In this document: positions 22,003 through 34,754 of the stretch, piece by piece
Numbering within the stretch: the stretch's first letter is position 1
How the letters are laid out: each line of letters starts with the position of its first letter
DNA from: Maratus speciosus
Lineage: Eukaryota; Arthropoda; Arachnida; Araneae; Salticidae
DNA: 64,000 bases
Direction: 5' to 3'
Assembly: GCA_963932465.1 (NCBI GenBank)
Contig: OZ010791.1
Location: forward strand, 322,582,283-322,646,282
The notes under the pieces: model-generated
Told to the model about the DNA's origin: nothing
Database searches by the model: none
The model's input: only the letters and a program-made list of their open reading frames with translations
Position numbers and translations under genes: made by a program

Positions 22003-24983
22003 GAAAAATTAGCACCACTGTTTGACTTTTACAAAACACTTTTCACATGATATTCCTTTAAAATTTCAATCCTTTTGTCAAGAAGTCAAGCAATTCGCAC
22101 GTTTAAATACCGTTTTATTTTTAACACCGTTAACATTCAAGGATGCCATCAATAATGTGCCGGATGAGAAACGGGTTGAATTAGCCTCATTAAATGCTTT
22201 AGGATTCTTCTATTTAATATTCCGATCTTGTATAAAGTGTGTGGACCGCACCTCTTCAAGCTAAGAATTATGTATTTTTTAATACACTTTTCAGGTTATT
22301 TCTCGTATTAACTTGTATGTATATACTTTAAGTTATTTTATAATACATTTTTCATTTCTTAAGAAAAGATGCTATTATTTCAATATAAAACCATGAAAAA
22401 TTTCTCCAACTTATTTTAAAACACATAAAATGGTACGTTCTTAAACAGAATAAACTACAATACTAATTATTTGAAATTACTGTAGAAAAGTTTTGAAAAA
22501 TTAGCGCCACTGTTTCACTTTTACAAAACACTTTTCACATGATATTCCTTTAAAATTTCAATGCTTTTGTCAAGAAGTCAAGCAATTCGTACGTTTAAAT
22601 GCCGTTTTATTTTTAACAGCGTTCACATTCAAGGATGTCATCAATAATGTGCCGGATGAGAAACTGGTTTAATTAGCCTCATTAAATGCTTTAGGATTCT
22701 TCTATTTAATATTCCGATCTTGTATAAAGTGTGTGGACCGCACCTCTTCAAGCTAAGAATTATGTATTTTTTTAATACATTTTTCAGGTTATTTCTCGTA
22801 TTAACTTGTATTTATATACTTTAAGTTATTTTATAATACAGTTTTCATTTCTTAAGAAAAGATGCTATTATTTCAATATAAAACCATGAAAAATTTCTCC
22901 AACTTATTTTAAAACACATAAAATGGTACGTTCTTAAACAGAATAAACTACAATACTAATTATTTGAAATTACTGTAGAAAAGTTTTGAAAAATTAGCGC
23001 CACTGTTTCACTTTTACAAAACTCTTTTCACATGATATTCCTTTAAAATTTCAATGCTTTTGTCAAGAAGTCAAGCAATTCGTACGTTTAAATGCCGTTT
23101 TATTTTTAACAGCGTTAACATTCAAGTATGTCATCAATAATGTGCCGGATGAGAAGCGGGTTGAATTAGCCTCATTAAATGCTTTAGGATTCTTCTGTTT
23201 AATATTCCGATCTTGTACAAAGTGTGTGGACCGCACCTCTTCAAGCTAAGAATTATGTATTTTTTAAATACAGTTTTCAGGTTATTTCTCGTATTAACTT
23301 GTATTTATATACTTTAAGTTATTTTATAATACAGTTTTCATTTCTTAAGAAAAGATGCTATTATTTCAATATAAAACCATGAAAAATGTCTCCAACTTAT
23401 TTTAAAACACATAAAATGGTACGTTCTTAAACAGAATAAACTACAATACTAATTATTTGGAATTACTGTAGAAAAGTTTTGAAAAATTAGCACCACTGTT
23501 TGACTTTTACAAAACACTTTTCACATGATATTCCTTTAAAATTTCAATCCTTTTGTCAAGAAGTCAAGCAATTCGCACGTTTAAATACCGTTTTATTTTT
23601 AACACCGTTAACATTCAAGGATGCCATCAATAATGTGCCGGATGAGAAGCGAGTTGAATTAGCCTCATTAAATGCTTTAGGATTCTTCTATTTAATATTC
23701 CGATCTTGTATAAAGTGTGTGGACCGCACCTCTTCAAGCTAAGAATTATGTATTTTTTAAATACACTTTTCAGGTTATTTCTCGTATTAACTTGTTTTTA
23801 TATACTTTAAGTTATTTTATAATACATTTTTCATTTCTTAAGAAAAGATGCTATTATTTCAATATAAAACCATGAAAAATTTCTCCAACTTATTTTAAAA
23901 CATATAAAACGGTACGTTCTTAAACAGAATAAACTACAATACTAATTATTTGAAATTACTGTAGAAAAGTTTTGAAAAATTAGCGCCACTGTTTCACTTT
24001 TACAAAACACTTTTCACATGATATTCCTTTAAAATTTCAGTGCTTTTGTCAAGAAGTCAAGCAATTCGTACGTTTAAATGCCGTTTTATTTTTAACAGCG
24101 TTAACATTCAAGTATGTCATCAATAATGTGCCGGATGAGAAGCGGGTTGAATTAGCCTCATTAAATGCTTTAGGATTCTTCTGTTTAATATTCCGATCTT
24201 GTACAAAGTGTGTGGACCGTACCTCTTCAAGCTAAGAATTATGTATTTTTTAAATACAGTTTTCAGGTTATTTCTCGTATTAACTTGTATTTATATACTT
24301 TAAGTTATTTTATAATACAGTTTTCATTTCTTAAGAAAAGATGCTATTATTTCAATATAAAACCATGAAAAATGTCTCCAACTTATTTTAAAACACATAA
24401 AATGGTACGTTCTTAAACGGAATAAACTACAATACTAATTATTTGAAATTACTGTAGAAAAGTTTTGAAAAATTAGTGCCATTGTTTCACTTTTACAAAA
24501 CACTTTTCACATGATATTCCTTTAAAATTTCAATGCTTTTGTCAAGAAGTCAAGCAATTCGTACGTTTAAATGCCTTTTTATTTTTAACAGCGTTAACAT
24601 TCAAGGATGTCATCAATAATGTGCCGGATGAGAAGCGAGTTGAGTTAGCCTCATTAAATGCTTTGGGATTCTCTATTTAATTTTCCGATCTTGTGTAAAT
24701 CATATGGACCGCACCTCTTCAAGCTAAAAATTATGTATTTTTTAAATACAGTTTTCGGTTATTTCTCGTATTAACTTGTATTTATATACTTTAAGTTATT
24801 TTATAATAAATTTTTCATTTTTCAAGAAAAGATTCTATTATTTCAATATAAAATCATGAAGATTTTCTCCAACTCATTTTAAAAAGCACAAAATGGTACA
24901 TTCTTAAGCAGAATAAACTACTAATTATTTGGAATTACTGCAGAAAAGTTTTGATAAATTAGCGCCACTGTTTCACTTTTACA
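22003..24983 (+). repeat. Six-monomer block, copy 2 of the duplication
   Basis: Second copy of the block at 18565-21545. At its left edge (about 21985-22010) a monomer with the divergent ACTGCAGAAAAG variant joins directly to a monomer of the AGCACCACTGTTTGAC type. This is a chimeric unit, as expected from unequal exchange. The right edge lies inside the monomer at about 24730-25215. Confidence 0.78.
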
Positions 24984-26696
24984 AAACACTTTTTACATGA
25001 TATTCCTTTAAAATTTCAATGCTTTTGTCAAGAAGTCAAGCAATTCGTACGTTTAAATGCCGTTTTATTTTTAACAGCGTTAACATTCAAAGATGTCATC
25101 AATAATCTGCCGGATGAGAAGCGAGTTGAATTAGCCTCATTAAATGCTTTAGGATTCTTCTATTTAATATTCCGATCTTGTATAAAGTGTGTGGACCGCA
25201 CCTCTTCAAGCTAAGAATTATGTATTTTTTTTAATACACTTTTCAGGTTATTTCTCGTATTAACTTGTATTTATATACTTTAAGTTATTTTATAATACAT
25301 TTTTCATTTCTTAAAAAAAGATGCTATTATTTCAATATAAAACCATGAAAAATTTCTCCAACTTATTTTAAAACACATAAAATGGTACGTTCTTAAACAG
25401 AATAAACTACAATACTAATTATTTGAAATTACTGTAGAAAAGTTTTGAAAAATTAGCGCCACTGTTTCACTTTTACAAAACACTTTTCACATGATATTCC
25501 TTTAAAATTTCAATGCTTTTGTCAAGAAGTCAAGCAATTCGTACATTTAAATGCCTTTTTATTTTTAACATCGTTAACATTCAAGGATGTCATCAATAAT
25601 GTCCCGGATGAGAAGCGAGTTGACTTAGCCTCATTAAATGCTTTGGGATTCTTCTATTTAATTTTCCGATCTTGTGTAAATCATATGGACCGCACCTCTT
25701 CAAGCTAAAAATTATGTATTTTTTAAATACAGTTTTCGGTTATTTCTCGTATTAACTTGTATTTATATACTTTAAGTTATTTTATAATAAATTTTTCATT
25801 TTTCAAGAAAAGATTCTATTATTTCAATATAAAATCATGAAGATTTTCTCCAACTCATTTTAAAAAGCACAAAATGGTACATTCTTAAGCAGAATAAACT
25901 ACTAATTATTTGAAATTACTGCAGAAAAGTTTTGATAAATTAGCGCCACTGTTTCACTTTTACAAAACACTTTTTACATGATATTCCTTTAAAATGTCAA
26001 TGCTTTTGTCAAGAAGTCAAGCAATTCGTACGTTTAAATGCCGTTTTATTTTTAACAGCGTTAACATTCAAAGATGTCATCAATAATCTGCCGGATGAGA
26101 AGCGAGTTGAATTAGCCTCATTAAATGCTTTAGGATTCTTCTATTTAATATTCCGATCTTGTATAAAGTGTGTGGATCGCACCTCTTCAAGCTAAGAATG
26201 ATGTATTTTTTTTAATACACTTTTCAGGTTATTTCTTGTATTAACTTGTATTTATATACTTTAAGTTATTTTATGTAATACATTTTTCATTTCTTAAGAA
26301 AAGATTCTATTATTTATATATAAAATCATGAAAATTTTCCCCAACTCATTTTAAAACACACAAAATGGTACGTTCTTAAACAGAATAAACTACAATACTA
26401 ATTATTTGGAATTAATGTAGAAAAGTTTTGAAAAATTAGCGCCATTGTTTCACTTTTACAAAACGCTTTTCACATGATATTCCTTTAAAATTTCAATGCT
26501 TTTGTCAAGAAGTCAAGCAATTCGTACGTTTAAATGCCGTTTTATTTTTAACAGCGTTAACATTCAAGGATGTCATCAATAATGTGCCGGATGAGAAGCG
26601 GGTTGGATTAGCCTCATTAAATGCTTTAGGATTCTTCTATTTAATATTCCGATCCTGTGTAAAGCGTGTGGACCGCACCTCTCTAAGCTAAGAATA

Positions 26697-27024
26697 AAGG
26701 AGAAATTAAAATTCCCTTTTCGGCGAAACGCTTATCTCTCATAATGTTTTGCGGATTTTCTTATACCAAAATGTGTCAACGCTAGTGAAGTAACTTTTTT
26801 AAAAGTTAATGCTTGTCATATTATTTTTTTTTATTACTTTTCTTATTTTCATTTTTTTTAAATACTTGCATATTATTATACTTTGTTGTTTTTGTAAAGT
26901 TATTTATTACTAAGATTTGAATAGGTTTGAAATATTTTCTTAGATTTTATCGAGATAAAAACTTTTTGAATTAGTGTAATAATAATGTATTTAACACGTT
27001 TAAGGAGAAAATAAGGTGCACCAG
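26697..27024. other. Unassigned AT-rich spacer
   Basis: Between the end of the satellite and a CACTA-like element. I see no gene or repeat in it. Confidence 0.4.
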
Positions 27025-28362
27025 CACTGTAAAAAAAATGATAACGTTCCATGTAAAATCCAGGAACGTTTCGCCTTTTCTCAGGTTTTCAGAATAATTT
27101 AGCTCTTTCCTGTGAAATTCTGGTTTTCTTATCTGAAACGTTCCTGAACAAAAGTTGGAAACAGCAAAACGCTGCGGCCGCCATTTATTATTTTTTTGCT
27201 ATAATCCGTTGCTCGCGCGCGAGTGTCGAAAACGAATTCCTTAAATGAATGTAAAAAAATCAATATGGAATGCAAATAAATCAATAGACGACATAATCCT
27301 TTACGTCTCTATTGTCAAGACAATTCAGATGAAAATACAATACCTCTGTGACATCGCTAAGAGATTATCTCTCGTACTTGTCTGTGGTTGTTTAACGAGC
27401 AGACCGTGTAAAAAAAAATACACCTATTATTTGGATCTCCATTAACCCGGGGACCATCAAACATGATTCTCACCGATTTTGATTAATTTAAAGTATGTTT
27501 TAGAGTTCTTATCTCTAATTATTCTTGTGAAAGGATTTCTTCAAATGGGCCTTAGATTTTCCGAAATTAGATGCCGAGGTTTAGCATACGTTTCAAATAC
27601 CCATTAGTTTGCAGCTCTCTACGTGTCTTTCGTGGTGTGGACGCAGAAAGCTCTCACGCCACCCGTACGGCCCCAGTTCGATGCTACCTCTTGACTTTTT
27701 TTTTCTTTTTTAATTAATTTTATATTTTAACACTTTATTACAATTTGATTTAAATTTGATATATATTTGACACTTTGAATTGTTGCAAATTTGAATTTTT
27801 TTTTTTTTTTTCGGAAAAAATATACAATTACGTTTAGGTTTTTTTTTTCATGAAAATTTATATGTATTTTATCTAACTTGTAAACTAACATAATTACTGA
27901 CGAAAATCCAAAATATTTTATGTCTAGATTTTTTTCTAATTATTATTTACATTTATATAGTTTTATATTTTAAGCAATGTTCAGAAACAATATATCATAT
28001 ATATATTTACTTTATTGAATTTTAACTGAAAATTTATTTTTTCGTGTAAATTATAAATAATAATTTTGATGTCAATTTCAAAATATTTTTTCATTCTAAC
28101 AAATAATGATAATAAAGCGAAAATTGTCAAATGGAAATGTAAAAATCGTCTGCGGATCCCGCATGCTGTGAAATGTCAGTAATGTTTTGCTGTCAACAGA
28201 AATATTCCTGGTATTTCGCAGGAAACTTACTGGCATTTCTGTAGAAAGTTTTTAACATATACAGTAAAGTTCCAGTCATTTTCAAGAAATGTTTCTTGGA
28301 AATAATGGGCAACTCAGCTGCTCATTTTTTCCCAGGAATGTTGCGGAATTTTTTTTACAGTG
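27025..28362. mobile_element. CACTA/EnSpm-like non-autonomous element
   Basis: A 1338 bp element with inverted ends CACTGTAAAAAAAAT, flanked by AG on both sides (27023-27024 and 28363-28364). A 2 bp target duplication with CACTG-type ends fits animal EnSpm/CACTA elements. Short repeats of the type AGGAA(C/T)GTT or GTTCCTGG recur in both orientations in the first ~150 bp and last ~180 bp (for example near 27044, 27062, 27139, 28206, 28220 and 28335), like the subterminal transposase-binding arrays of that superfamily. No transposase was found; the 66-codon frame at 27245-27445 has no recognisable domain. Confidence 0.6.
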
Positions 28363-28707
28363 AGGTTGGTGAAATCTATAATTGCAATATCTGGAATTAT
28401 GTAGGCAATCAGAAATCTAATGTAGGTCGGTGTTAAAGAGATTGAAGCGCTACATAAAATATTGTAAGAGAAGAGCATTAATGATGCCAAACGTGTTAAA
28501 TGTAATTTTAAACAGCTGTCAATTCATGTAAAAATTATTAAAGCCTTTGATTAGTTAAAATTTATGTTTCCTCTAGATCGAAATTTTTTGTTAGAATATT
28601 CACCATTCTCTTCAAAATTAATAGTTCCTATTCTTTTTTTAAACAGCCATTAGCTTTTAGAATATACATATATATATATTTAAAGTTAGTAACACTTCTT
28701 GAAGAGA

Positions 28708-28740
<33 letters not shown>

Positions 28741-29640
28741 GAAATATCGTTTACTGCTGTTTAATATATTTCTCGGGTAATTTTTTAACATTCAAAATAA
28801 TTTTTCCCGATCTCTAGTAAATAGCCGCCACCTCGCGAATCTTCAAAAATATCTGTTCTTGTCGTCTGCCAAATAGCCCCTCTGTTATTATTGTGATTTT
28901 TAAGGATAACATTTCTTGGATGCACGTGCTCTTTTTGAACGAAATACTGTTGTAGTGTAATTTCTGAATCTCCATATTTATTATTCCTATTTTCTACTAA
29001 ATAGAAAATATATTTCAGAATTAGATTTTTACAGATAATCGCAATTTCCGTTTTCGATATATATAAACACTGCTCTCTTGTTTAATGTATTTCTGTCAGA
29101 AGTCGCGAATCATTTTATTTGGAGACTTTCTGCGGCAATATTTAAAGGTAGGGTTGAGCATACTGTTGTGCCTTCAAATGAAGACTGTTAATTGCTCTTT
29201 TAAAATTGATACATATCTATTCATCTGTTTTCTGGTCATTAAGTATAAAGCTGTTTTACCCTAAATGTATTCAAACTAGTATTTAACTTAATAAAATGCA
29301 TATTTTTTTCTTAGTCAAATTCTGAACGTAAAACCTGTATAAAGTACTATTTTGGCATTTAAAATTCATGTTTTTAACGAGATGGATTGCATCGAATGTT
29401 GTCTTATTAATGATTAAAGTTTTATTTGAGAAAATATTATCAATGATATTTTTTCCTTCAATACACTTCAATAATGTTTGGAAAGTTGATCTTTTTTGCC
29501 AAACTACAAAATTCATTTACATTAGTTAAGTAAAAATGAAATTTGAAACAAAAAACTTGAAAAAAATGTAATCTAACTCTTTTAAATGGTACAATGCAAA
29601 TATGAGTTAAAGTTTGAGATGTTTATAATAACACATACTG
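28363..29640. other. Unassigned AT-rich sequence
   Basis: No gene was recognised. It contains a poly-T tract of about 29 bases at 28709-28737. The minus-strand frame 29283-29516 has no domain. Confidence 0.4.
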
Positions 29641-30330
29641 CGATAGTTGTATTTTTTTAACTTATAATAATTGCTTTTTACGTATTTTTTAGCGCTGAGT
29701 CCGAAAATGACCTTTATTTTTAACCACCATGTCAGGATTTTTTGCAAATCGTAAATTTAATTAAAAAAAAAATAGCGAAAATCTTATACTAAAAAATATA
29801 GCAGATGGTTGTTTTTTTAACTTTTGATAATTTATTTTTGTGTATTTTTTAGCGCTGAATCCGAAAGTGACCTTCATTTTTAACCATCATGAAAGGATTT
29901 TTCGAAAATCTTAAATTTCAAAGAAAAAAAGTAAAAAAAAAAAAAAAATAGCGAAAATCTTATACTAAAAAATATAGGAGATGGTTGTATTTTTAACTTT
30001 TGATAGTTAATTTTTGTGTATTTTTTTAGCACTGAATACAAAAATGACATTCGATTTTAATTATCATGTCAGGATTTTTTACAAATCGTAAATTTCAAAT
30101 TTAAAAAAAAAAAAAAAAAAAAAAAAGCGAAAATTTTATACTATAAAATAGATATTATGGTTATGTTTTATAAATTTTGATAATTGATTTCTATGTGCTT
30201 TTTAGCGCTGAATATGAAAACGATCTTTTTTTTTAACCATCATGTCAGAAATTTTCGTAAACCGTATATTTCAAATTTAAAAAGAAAAAAAAATAGCAAA
30301 AGTCTGATACTATAAAATAGATGTAAAAAG
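29641..30330 (+). repeat. Minisatellite, about four ~165 bp units
   Basis: Units share TTTTTAGCGCTGA(A/G)TCCGAAA, TGACCTT, AACCATCATGTCAGGATTTT and AGCGAAAATCTTATACTA. Each carries an A-rich run of variable length. Inverted single copies follow at about 30450-30690 and 31883-31960. So the direct block and the inverted copies bracket a different repeat at 30900-31860. Confidence 0.75.
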
Positions 30331-30979
30331 ATTTATTATTCAATTTAATTTCATTTAATTCAATAATTTATTGAATTTTTTGCCTTACAATTGGGGATTC
30401 TTACAGCTAAACAGCTCAGGGGTTCGATAAGGGGGGGGGGGTGGAGGGGCTTACTAAATAACTTTGAATTTTTTAACTTTGAAATTTAAGATTTGCAAAA
30501 AATCCTGACGTGATGGCTAAAAATTAAAGTCATTTTTGAATTCAGTGCAAAAGATACATAAAAATTAATTATCAAAAGTTAAAAAACACAACCATCACAC
30601 CTATTTTATAGTACCAGATTTTCACTATTTTTTACTTTTTATCTTTGAAATTTATTATTTGAAAAAATCCTTACGTAATGGTAAACTAGTTGGATGTGCC
30701 AATCCTAAAACCTTCTTCTATCTTATACATCTTAATATTTCAAAAACTAGTTACACATGTTAATACTTCAATATTATTAGTTCATTACTATAACAACTTT
30801 GATTTACATCTTAAATTTCTGCTCCAGTCAATTAAACGGACTAAAAACGAGTTAATCTCTATCATGATATTTGTTAAAATTATTAATTTTTCCTTATTCT
30901 GTTGTTATTAGGTGTTTGCGGCTTGGTAGAAAGCGAGTTCTCGCCGCTGCACAATAGAACAACGAAAAATCAAGAAAAG

Positions 30980-31860
30980 TATACAAAAATCGCTATCACA
31001 GAGCCCCTTTACCGCGCAATATTTCCAAATTCAAGGAGGACCTGTTGGCCAAAGCCAAAAGCATGCACAAAAAATTTGGTTCAATTGTATGCATAATTTT
31101 ATACACTTTTCAATTGTACAATAAAGAAAATAGTACAGACATCGTAATTATAGCGCCCCCTTCCAGCGGAATTTTTCCAAATTCAGGGAGGACCTTCATG
31201 CCATGACCAAAAAGAAACACAAAAAATTTGGCTCAGTTCTATGCATAACTTCATACACCTTTCGATGGTACATTATTCAAAATGACACAAAAATCGCTGT
31301 TACAGTGCCCCCTACCGGCGAATTTTTTCAAAATTCAGGGAAGATCTTCTTGTCACAGCCATAAACTTAAAATAAAAATTTTGGTTCAATTCTATGCATA
31401 ACTTCATACATTTTTGGATGGTACAATATTCAAAATCTCACAAAAATCGCTGTTACAGCGCCCCCTAAAGGCGAATGTTTTCCAAATTCAGGGAGGATCT
31501 TCTTGCCAAAGCCAAAAACTTAAAATAAAAATTTGGTTCAATTCTATGGATAACTTCATACACTTTTGGATGGTACAATATTCAAAATCGCACAAAAATC
31601 GCGATTACAGTGCCTCCTACCGGCGAATTTTTTCCAAATTCGGAAAAGACCTACCTGCCATATCCAAAAACTTAAAATAAAAATTGGGTTCAATTCTATG
31701 CATAAATTCATATACTTTTGGATGGTACAATGGCGACAGACAGACGGACACATGGACACACAGACATTTTCTATAAACATGTTTTTTGGGATCTCTGACC
31801 CCTAAAACATGTAAATCCGTCGAAAACCGGAAGTCGAAAAAAATTTCGATTACAATACTT
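30980..31860 (-). repeat. ~150 bp tandem repeat with GTCTGTCCG-type head, minus strand
   Basis: About five units of ~150 bp, each with GAATTTTTTCCAAATTC, a GACCT/GATCTTCTTG segment, a TTTGGTTCAATTCTATGCATAA core and TTTTGGATGGTACAAT. The array ends at 31735-31860 with GACAGACAGACGGACAC, ACATGTAAATCCGTCG and CCGGAAGTCG, the reverse complement of the head at 3880-3960. Frames such as 31414-31680, 31566-31805 and 31617-31964 are translated repeats. Confidence 0.75.
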
Positions 31861-31960
31861 TCTTCTATTGAAGATAAAAGAAAGTAAAAATGAAGGTCAT
31901 TTTCGGATTCAGCGTTGCAAAATACATAAGAATCAATTAGCAAAAGCTGAAAAACGTGAC

Positions 31961-32560
31961 ACAATACAAATTCTGCAAGCTTGTGTATTATATAATAATA
32001 AAAAAAATTTCATAAATAATTTATTAAAATTGATTTTAATTAGTTAAAATTGAAAAACATGCACGCTGCAACGGTAGCTATAAATGCTGAATAGTTTTAA
32101 TTAAAAAATAAAAATGAAGAAATTGAAGTAAAACGATCATAAGTTGGAACCAAAAATTGGCTTATATCCAGCTTTAAACCAACCATTTTGTCTTGGACAC
32201 TGTAATTTCAACGTAATGCTAAGGTTGTTCTCATTTCAATTCGCAAACATATCAAATTGGCCGTTGCACATAGGAGTATTTTATGAAAAATGTGGACAAA
32301 ATTATTTTGTGAGCTATATCAATTTGAAATGTTGTAAAAAGCTATTAAGAGACATTATATATAATTTTTTAACAAAACATATAATTTTTTTTACGAATTT
32401 ACAAAAAATCTTTGCCTTTATAAAAAGTAAACTATCTATTTAAAATAATTTAGAATAAACATTTATGATATTTAGTGATGATTTAGTAGGGATTTTTATG
32501 ATATTCAGGTTTTTTTTTTAACATATTTATAAAAAGTTCATTTTTTAACTTACTACTATT
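31961..32560. other. Unassigned AT-rich sequence
   Basis: I see no gene or repeat here. A 99-codon plus-strand frame (32144-32443) is AT-rich and matches no family I know. It sits just downstream of the RAG1-like relic on the opposite strand and could be part of that element. Confidence 0.35.
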
Positions 32561-34620
32561 CTAACCAGATTCATCTTCATCTGTTTTATCCTCAGCTTCC
32601 TCTTCATCTGGTTCATCTTCATCCTCTTTTTCCTCTTCTTTTGGATATTGTCTGCATGGTGTTTCTGAGAGAAATAGTTCTATTATTTCGCTAGAGAAAG
32701 GCTTGCTCTTTTTCTTAGGCTTTGGTCTTGAACTACTTATAAAATGATCGAAATTTAGTAAAAGTCTGTTCAAAACAGCTTTATTTTAAATGTCTCTCGA
32801 GAAAATTTTCGGGAAACTTTTGCCTATATTGGCCGAAATGTTTTTTTCTAGTTTCAGTAGCCTCCTTCAAAAGTTGACCGATAGGCAATACTGCAAGTTT
32901 AATTACTGTGGCTCCATGTACTAAAACTTTATCAACTGTTGGTGACATTGGGTGCCACCCATATAATTCGACATAAAGATTTGCAGTTTCTTCGGTGTGA
33001 TTTTCAAATTTCTTAACATCAATTCTATGTACACTGGACAGTTCCTCTAAAATTACTTTGAACCTTTTTATAAAAGGTCGATGCTTAGTCCAGTGATTCG
33101 GGAAGCAGAATTGGGGTACACAAAATATCTTCTTGATGTACTTCAATCATTCATCTTACCAAAACCTGCATTGGGAATATCTACTTGAAGACTCATTTCT
33201 CCTTTGACACTATTTTGATTTTTTTTTTGTTTCTGCCACAACTTTTTGTCTTTATTGGTTCTCGCTTGCAACTTAAAAAAATGATTTTTATATGACAAAT
33301 TCAAAAGTGCCTCAAAAAATAGTATCTGTGCATGAAAAATTGATAAAACAAATCTTAAGGCATCAGGATTCTCAGGATTCTTCTTCTTCTCCAATTTATT
33401 AATTTCTTTTTAAGTTTCTCCACACATGTAGCATCTCATTGTTGATGAAGTACTTTTCGCAGAATTGCAAACCTTTGCATCTACCATGGTAGTTATCAGC
33501 GTGTGTTTTACGTAATATAAATAACCATTTGTAGTAGGTATATAAGTTTTCTTAAAATTTTTAACTTGATTTTCAATATATTGAATTTCTTCATTAGTAA
33601 TATTGTTCTTTCATGAACAAAACGAATGCGTATTGGCCTGCAAAATCTTGTAGAGCGAGGTAGCGGTTCTGCCACAAAATCTTTTCTTGGTCGCCAACTT
33701 TGCATATTAAACTTAAAGGAACAAGAGATCTCTGAAATATATTTGCATCACTATCATAAGTATTCTGAAACATCTATTTAAATTGCGATTGTTGGGAGCC
33801 ATCGCAACCCCATTTATATATTAGTTCTAAATTGTGGTTTTCTTCTTCTGTATTATTTGGAATCGCCTTTTCTAAATATTTACACATTCTTAAAGAAGTT
33901 TGATCAAAAAGATCATGTAGATTAACTTGTTTTTGTCACAGGCATCGACTCCACACTTGGATAGCAATCGTTCTTGCTTTCGTAATCGGAGAATAACAAG
34001 GATAAATATTCTTATTTGCCTTATGAATAATTTTCCATTGCTTTCTCGTTAAATCAGTTTCTACAAAAACTGATAAGGCTTCTGATGGTGTATGCTTCTT
34101 AATGTGTTTTTTTTTCTGAAGTTATAATCGTTCTGTATTTAGTAGCTCTTGTCGGACTTAGAGTTATATGTTTTATGAGTGTCGAGGCTTCAATATTACC
34201 AACAGCACGTTGACTTCCACTAGCTGCATATGTTAATTCACCAAGAGGTACTTGCTCCCTTAAATCTCTTGTTTTTCTTCGCTTGCATCTGTCACACGAT
34301 TCGGCGGAATCTTTTGTTGGTCGACCTTGTTTTGGTATTGTACAGCTAGTATCTCCTACAGCTAATTTTATGGAACTGTTAACCCCATAGTAAAGTTTAT
34401 TTACCTTAAGAAAGCGACTTTTTGCCCTATTGGCAGCCTCCCATTTTTCTTTAAAATCTCATTTGAAACGGCTTAACGAACATTTCATTGATACTTGTTC
34501 ATCTATCGGGTATTTCGTCATTTCAATAGCTTTACTTTCCATGAAATATGATTTTTCATCTACTTTCTTATTAGGACAATCTTGAATAAGGTCTCAAGCA
34601 GCAACTTTCTTGAAACATCT
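32561..34620 (-). pseudogene. RAG1/Transib-like transposase relic
   Basis: A broken minus-strand coding region readable over about 2 kb with several stops and frame changes. In order: a basic region ending QGRPTKDSAESCDRCKRRK and a following RDLREQVPLGELTYAAS (about 34220-34340); KWGCDGSQQSQFK (about 33775-33815), which I equate with the first catalytic Asp block of this family; RSLVPLSL (about 33725); and, in the open frame 32781-33146, YVELYGWHPMSP, HGATV and LPIGQLLKEATETRKK. The last resembles the segment with the catalytic Glu (RAG1 has NESGNK followed by basic residues). The C-terminal piece (32561-32773) is basic and then strongly acidic. The Transib/RAG1 assignment comes from remembered motif order, not alignment. 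No terminal repeats were found. Confidence 0.55.
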
Positions 34621-34754
34621 TTTGCTGTCACTGAAGTTTCTAAAAGAAAAATGAAGACATTTCGTTTTAAAAATATCAGCATCTTCTGATACCTTTTTTT
34701 ATATAAAATGGTAAAAAAAAATTGGTGCAAGTATGGGCAAGATTTTATTTTATG

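Larger units (their letters stand above)
12448..26696 (+). repeat. Satellite: 27 tandem monomers of ~492 bp
   Basis: A tandem array with monomer ends (CAAGCTAA) spaced about 492-493 bp apart, counted from about 13889 to 26683. Subtracting the two insertions in the first monomer gives 27 units of about 492 bp, so the array holds a near-integer number of units. Each unit has an AT-rich part and a less AT-rich part with an open frame of about 83 codons ending in ...CVDRTSSS-stop. That frame begins right after a TAG and has no in-frame ATG, so the apparent 80-residue proteins (15626, 16119, 18584, 20063, 22022, 23500) would need a TTG start. The first and last monomers are most diverged, as expected for a homogenised array. 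Confidence 0.95.

Noticed and set aside
15626..23742. Six near-identical 80-residue proteins in the satellite
   Set aside because: They start at TTG, not ATG, and are the same repeat unit read six times. Kept only as a property of the satellite.
12448..26696. CRISPR-like array
   Set aside because: The repeat is 492 bp and contiguous with no unique spacers, in a eukaryotic setting.
27443..27480. TTAACCCGGGGACCATC as the left end of another TTAA MITE
   Set aside because: No matching right end was found within a kilobase, although ATTCTCACC follows as in copies A and D. Left as unassigned inside the CACTA-like element.
31617..31964. A 115-codon minus-strand frame with cysteine-rich segments (CVHVSVCLSPLYH)
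   Set aside because: It lies in the GTCTGTCCG head and the ~150 bp repeat; other copies give the same peptide fragments.
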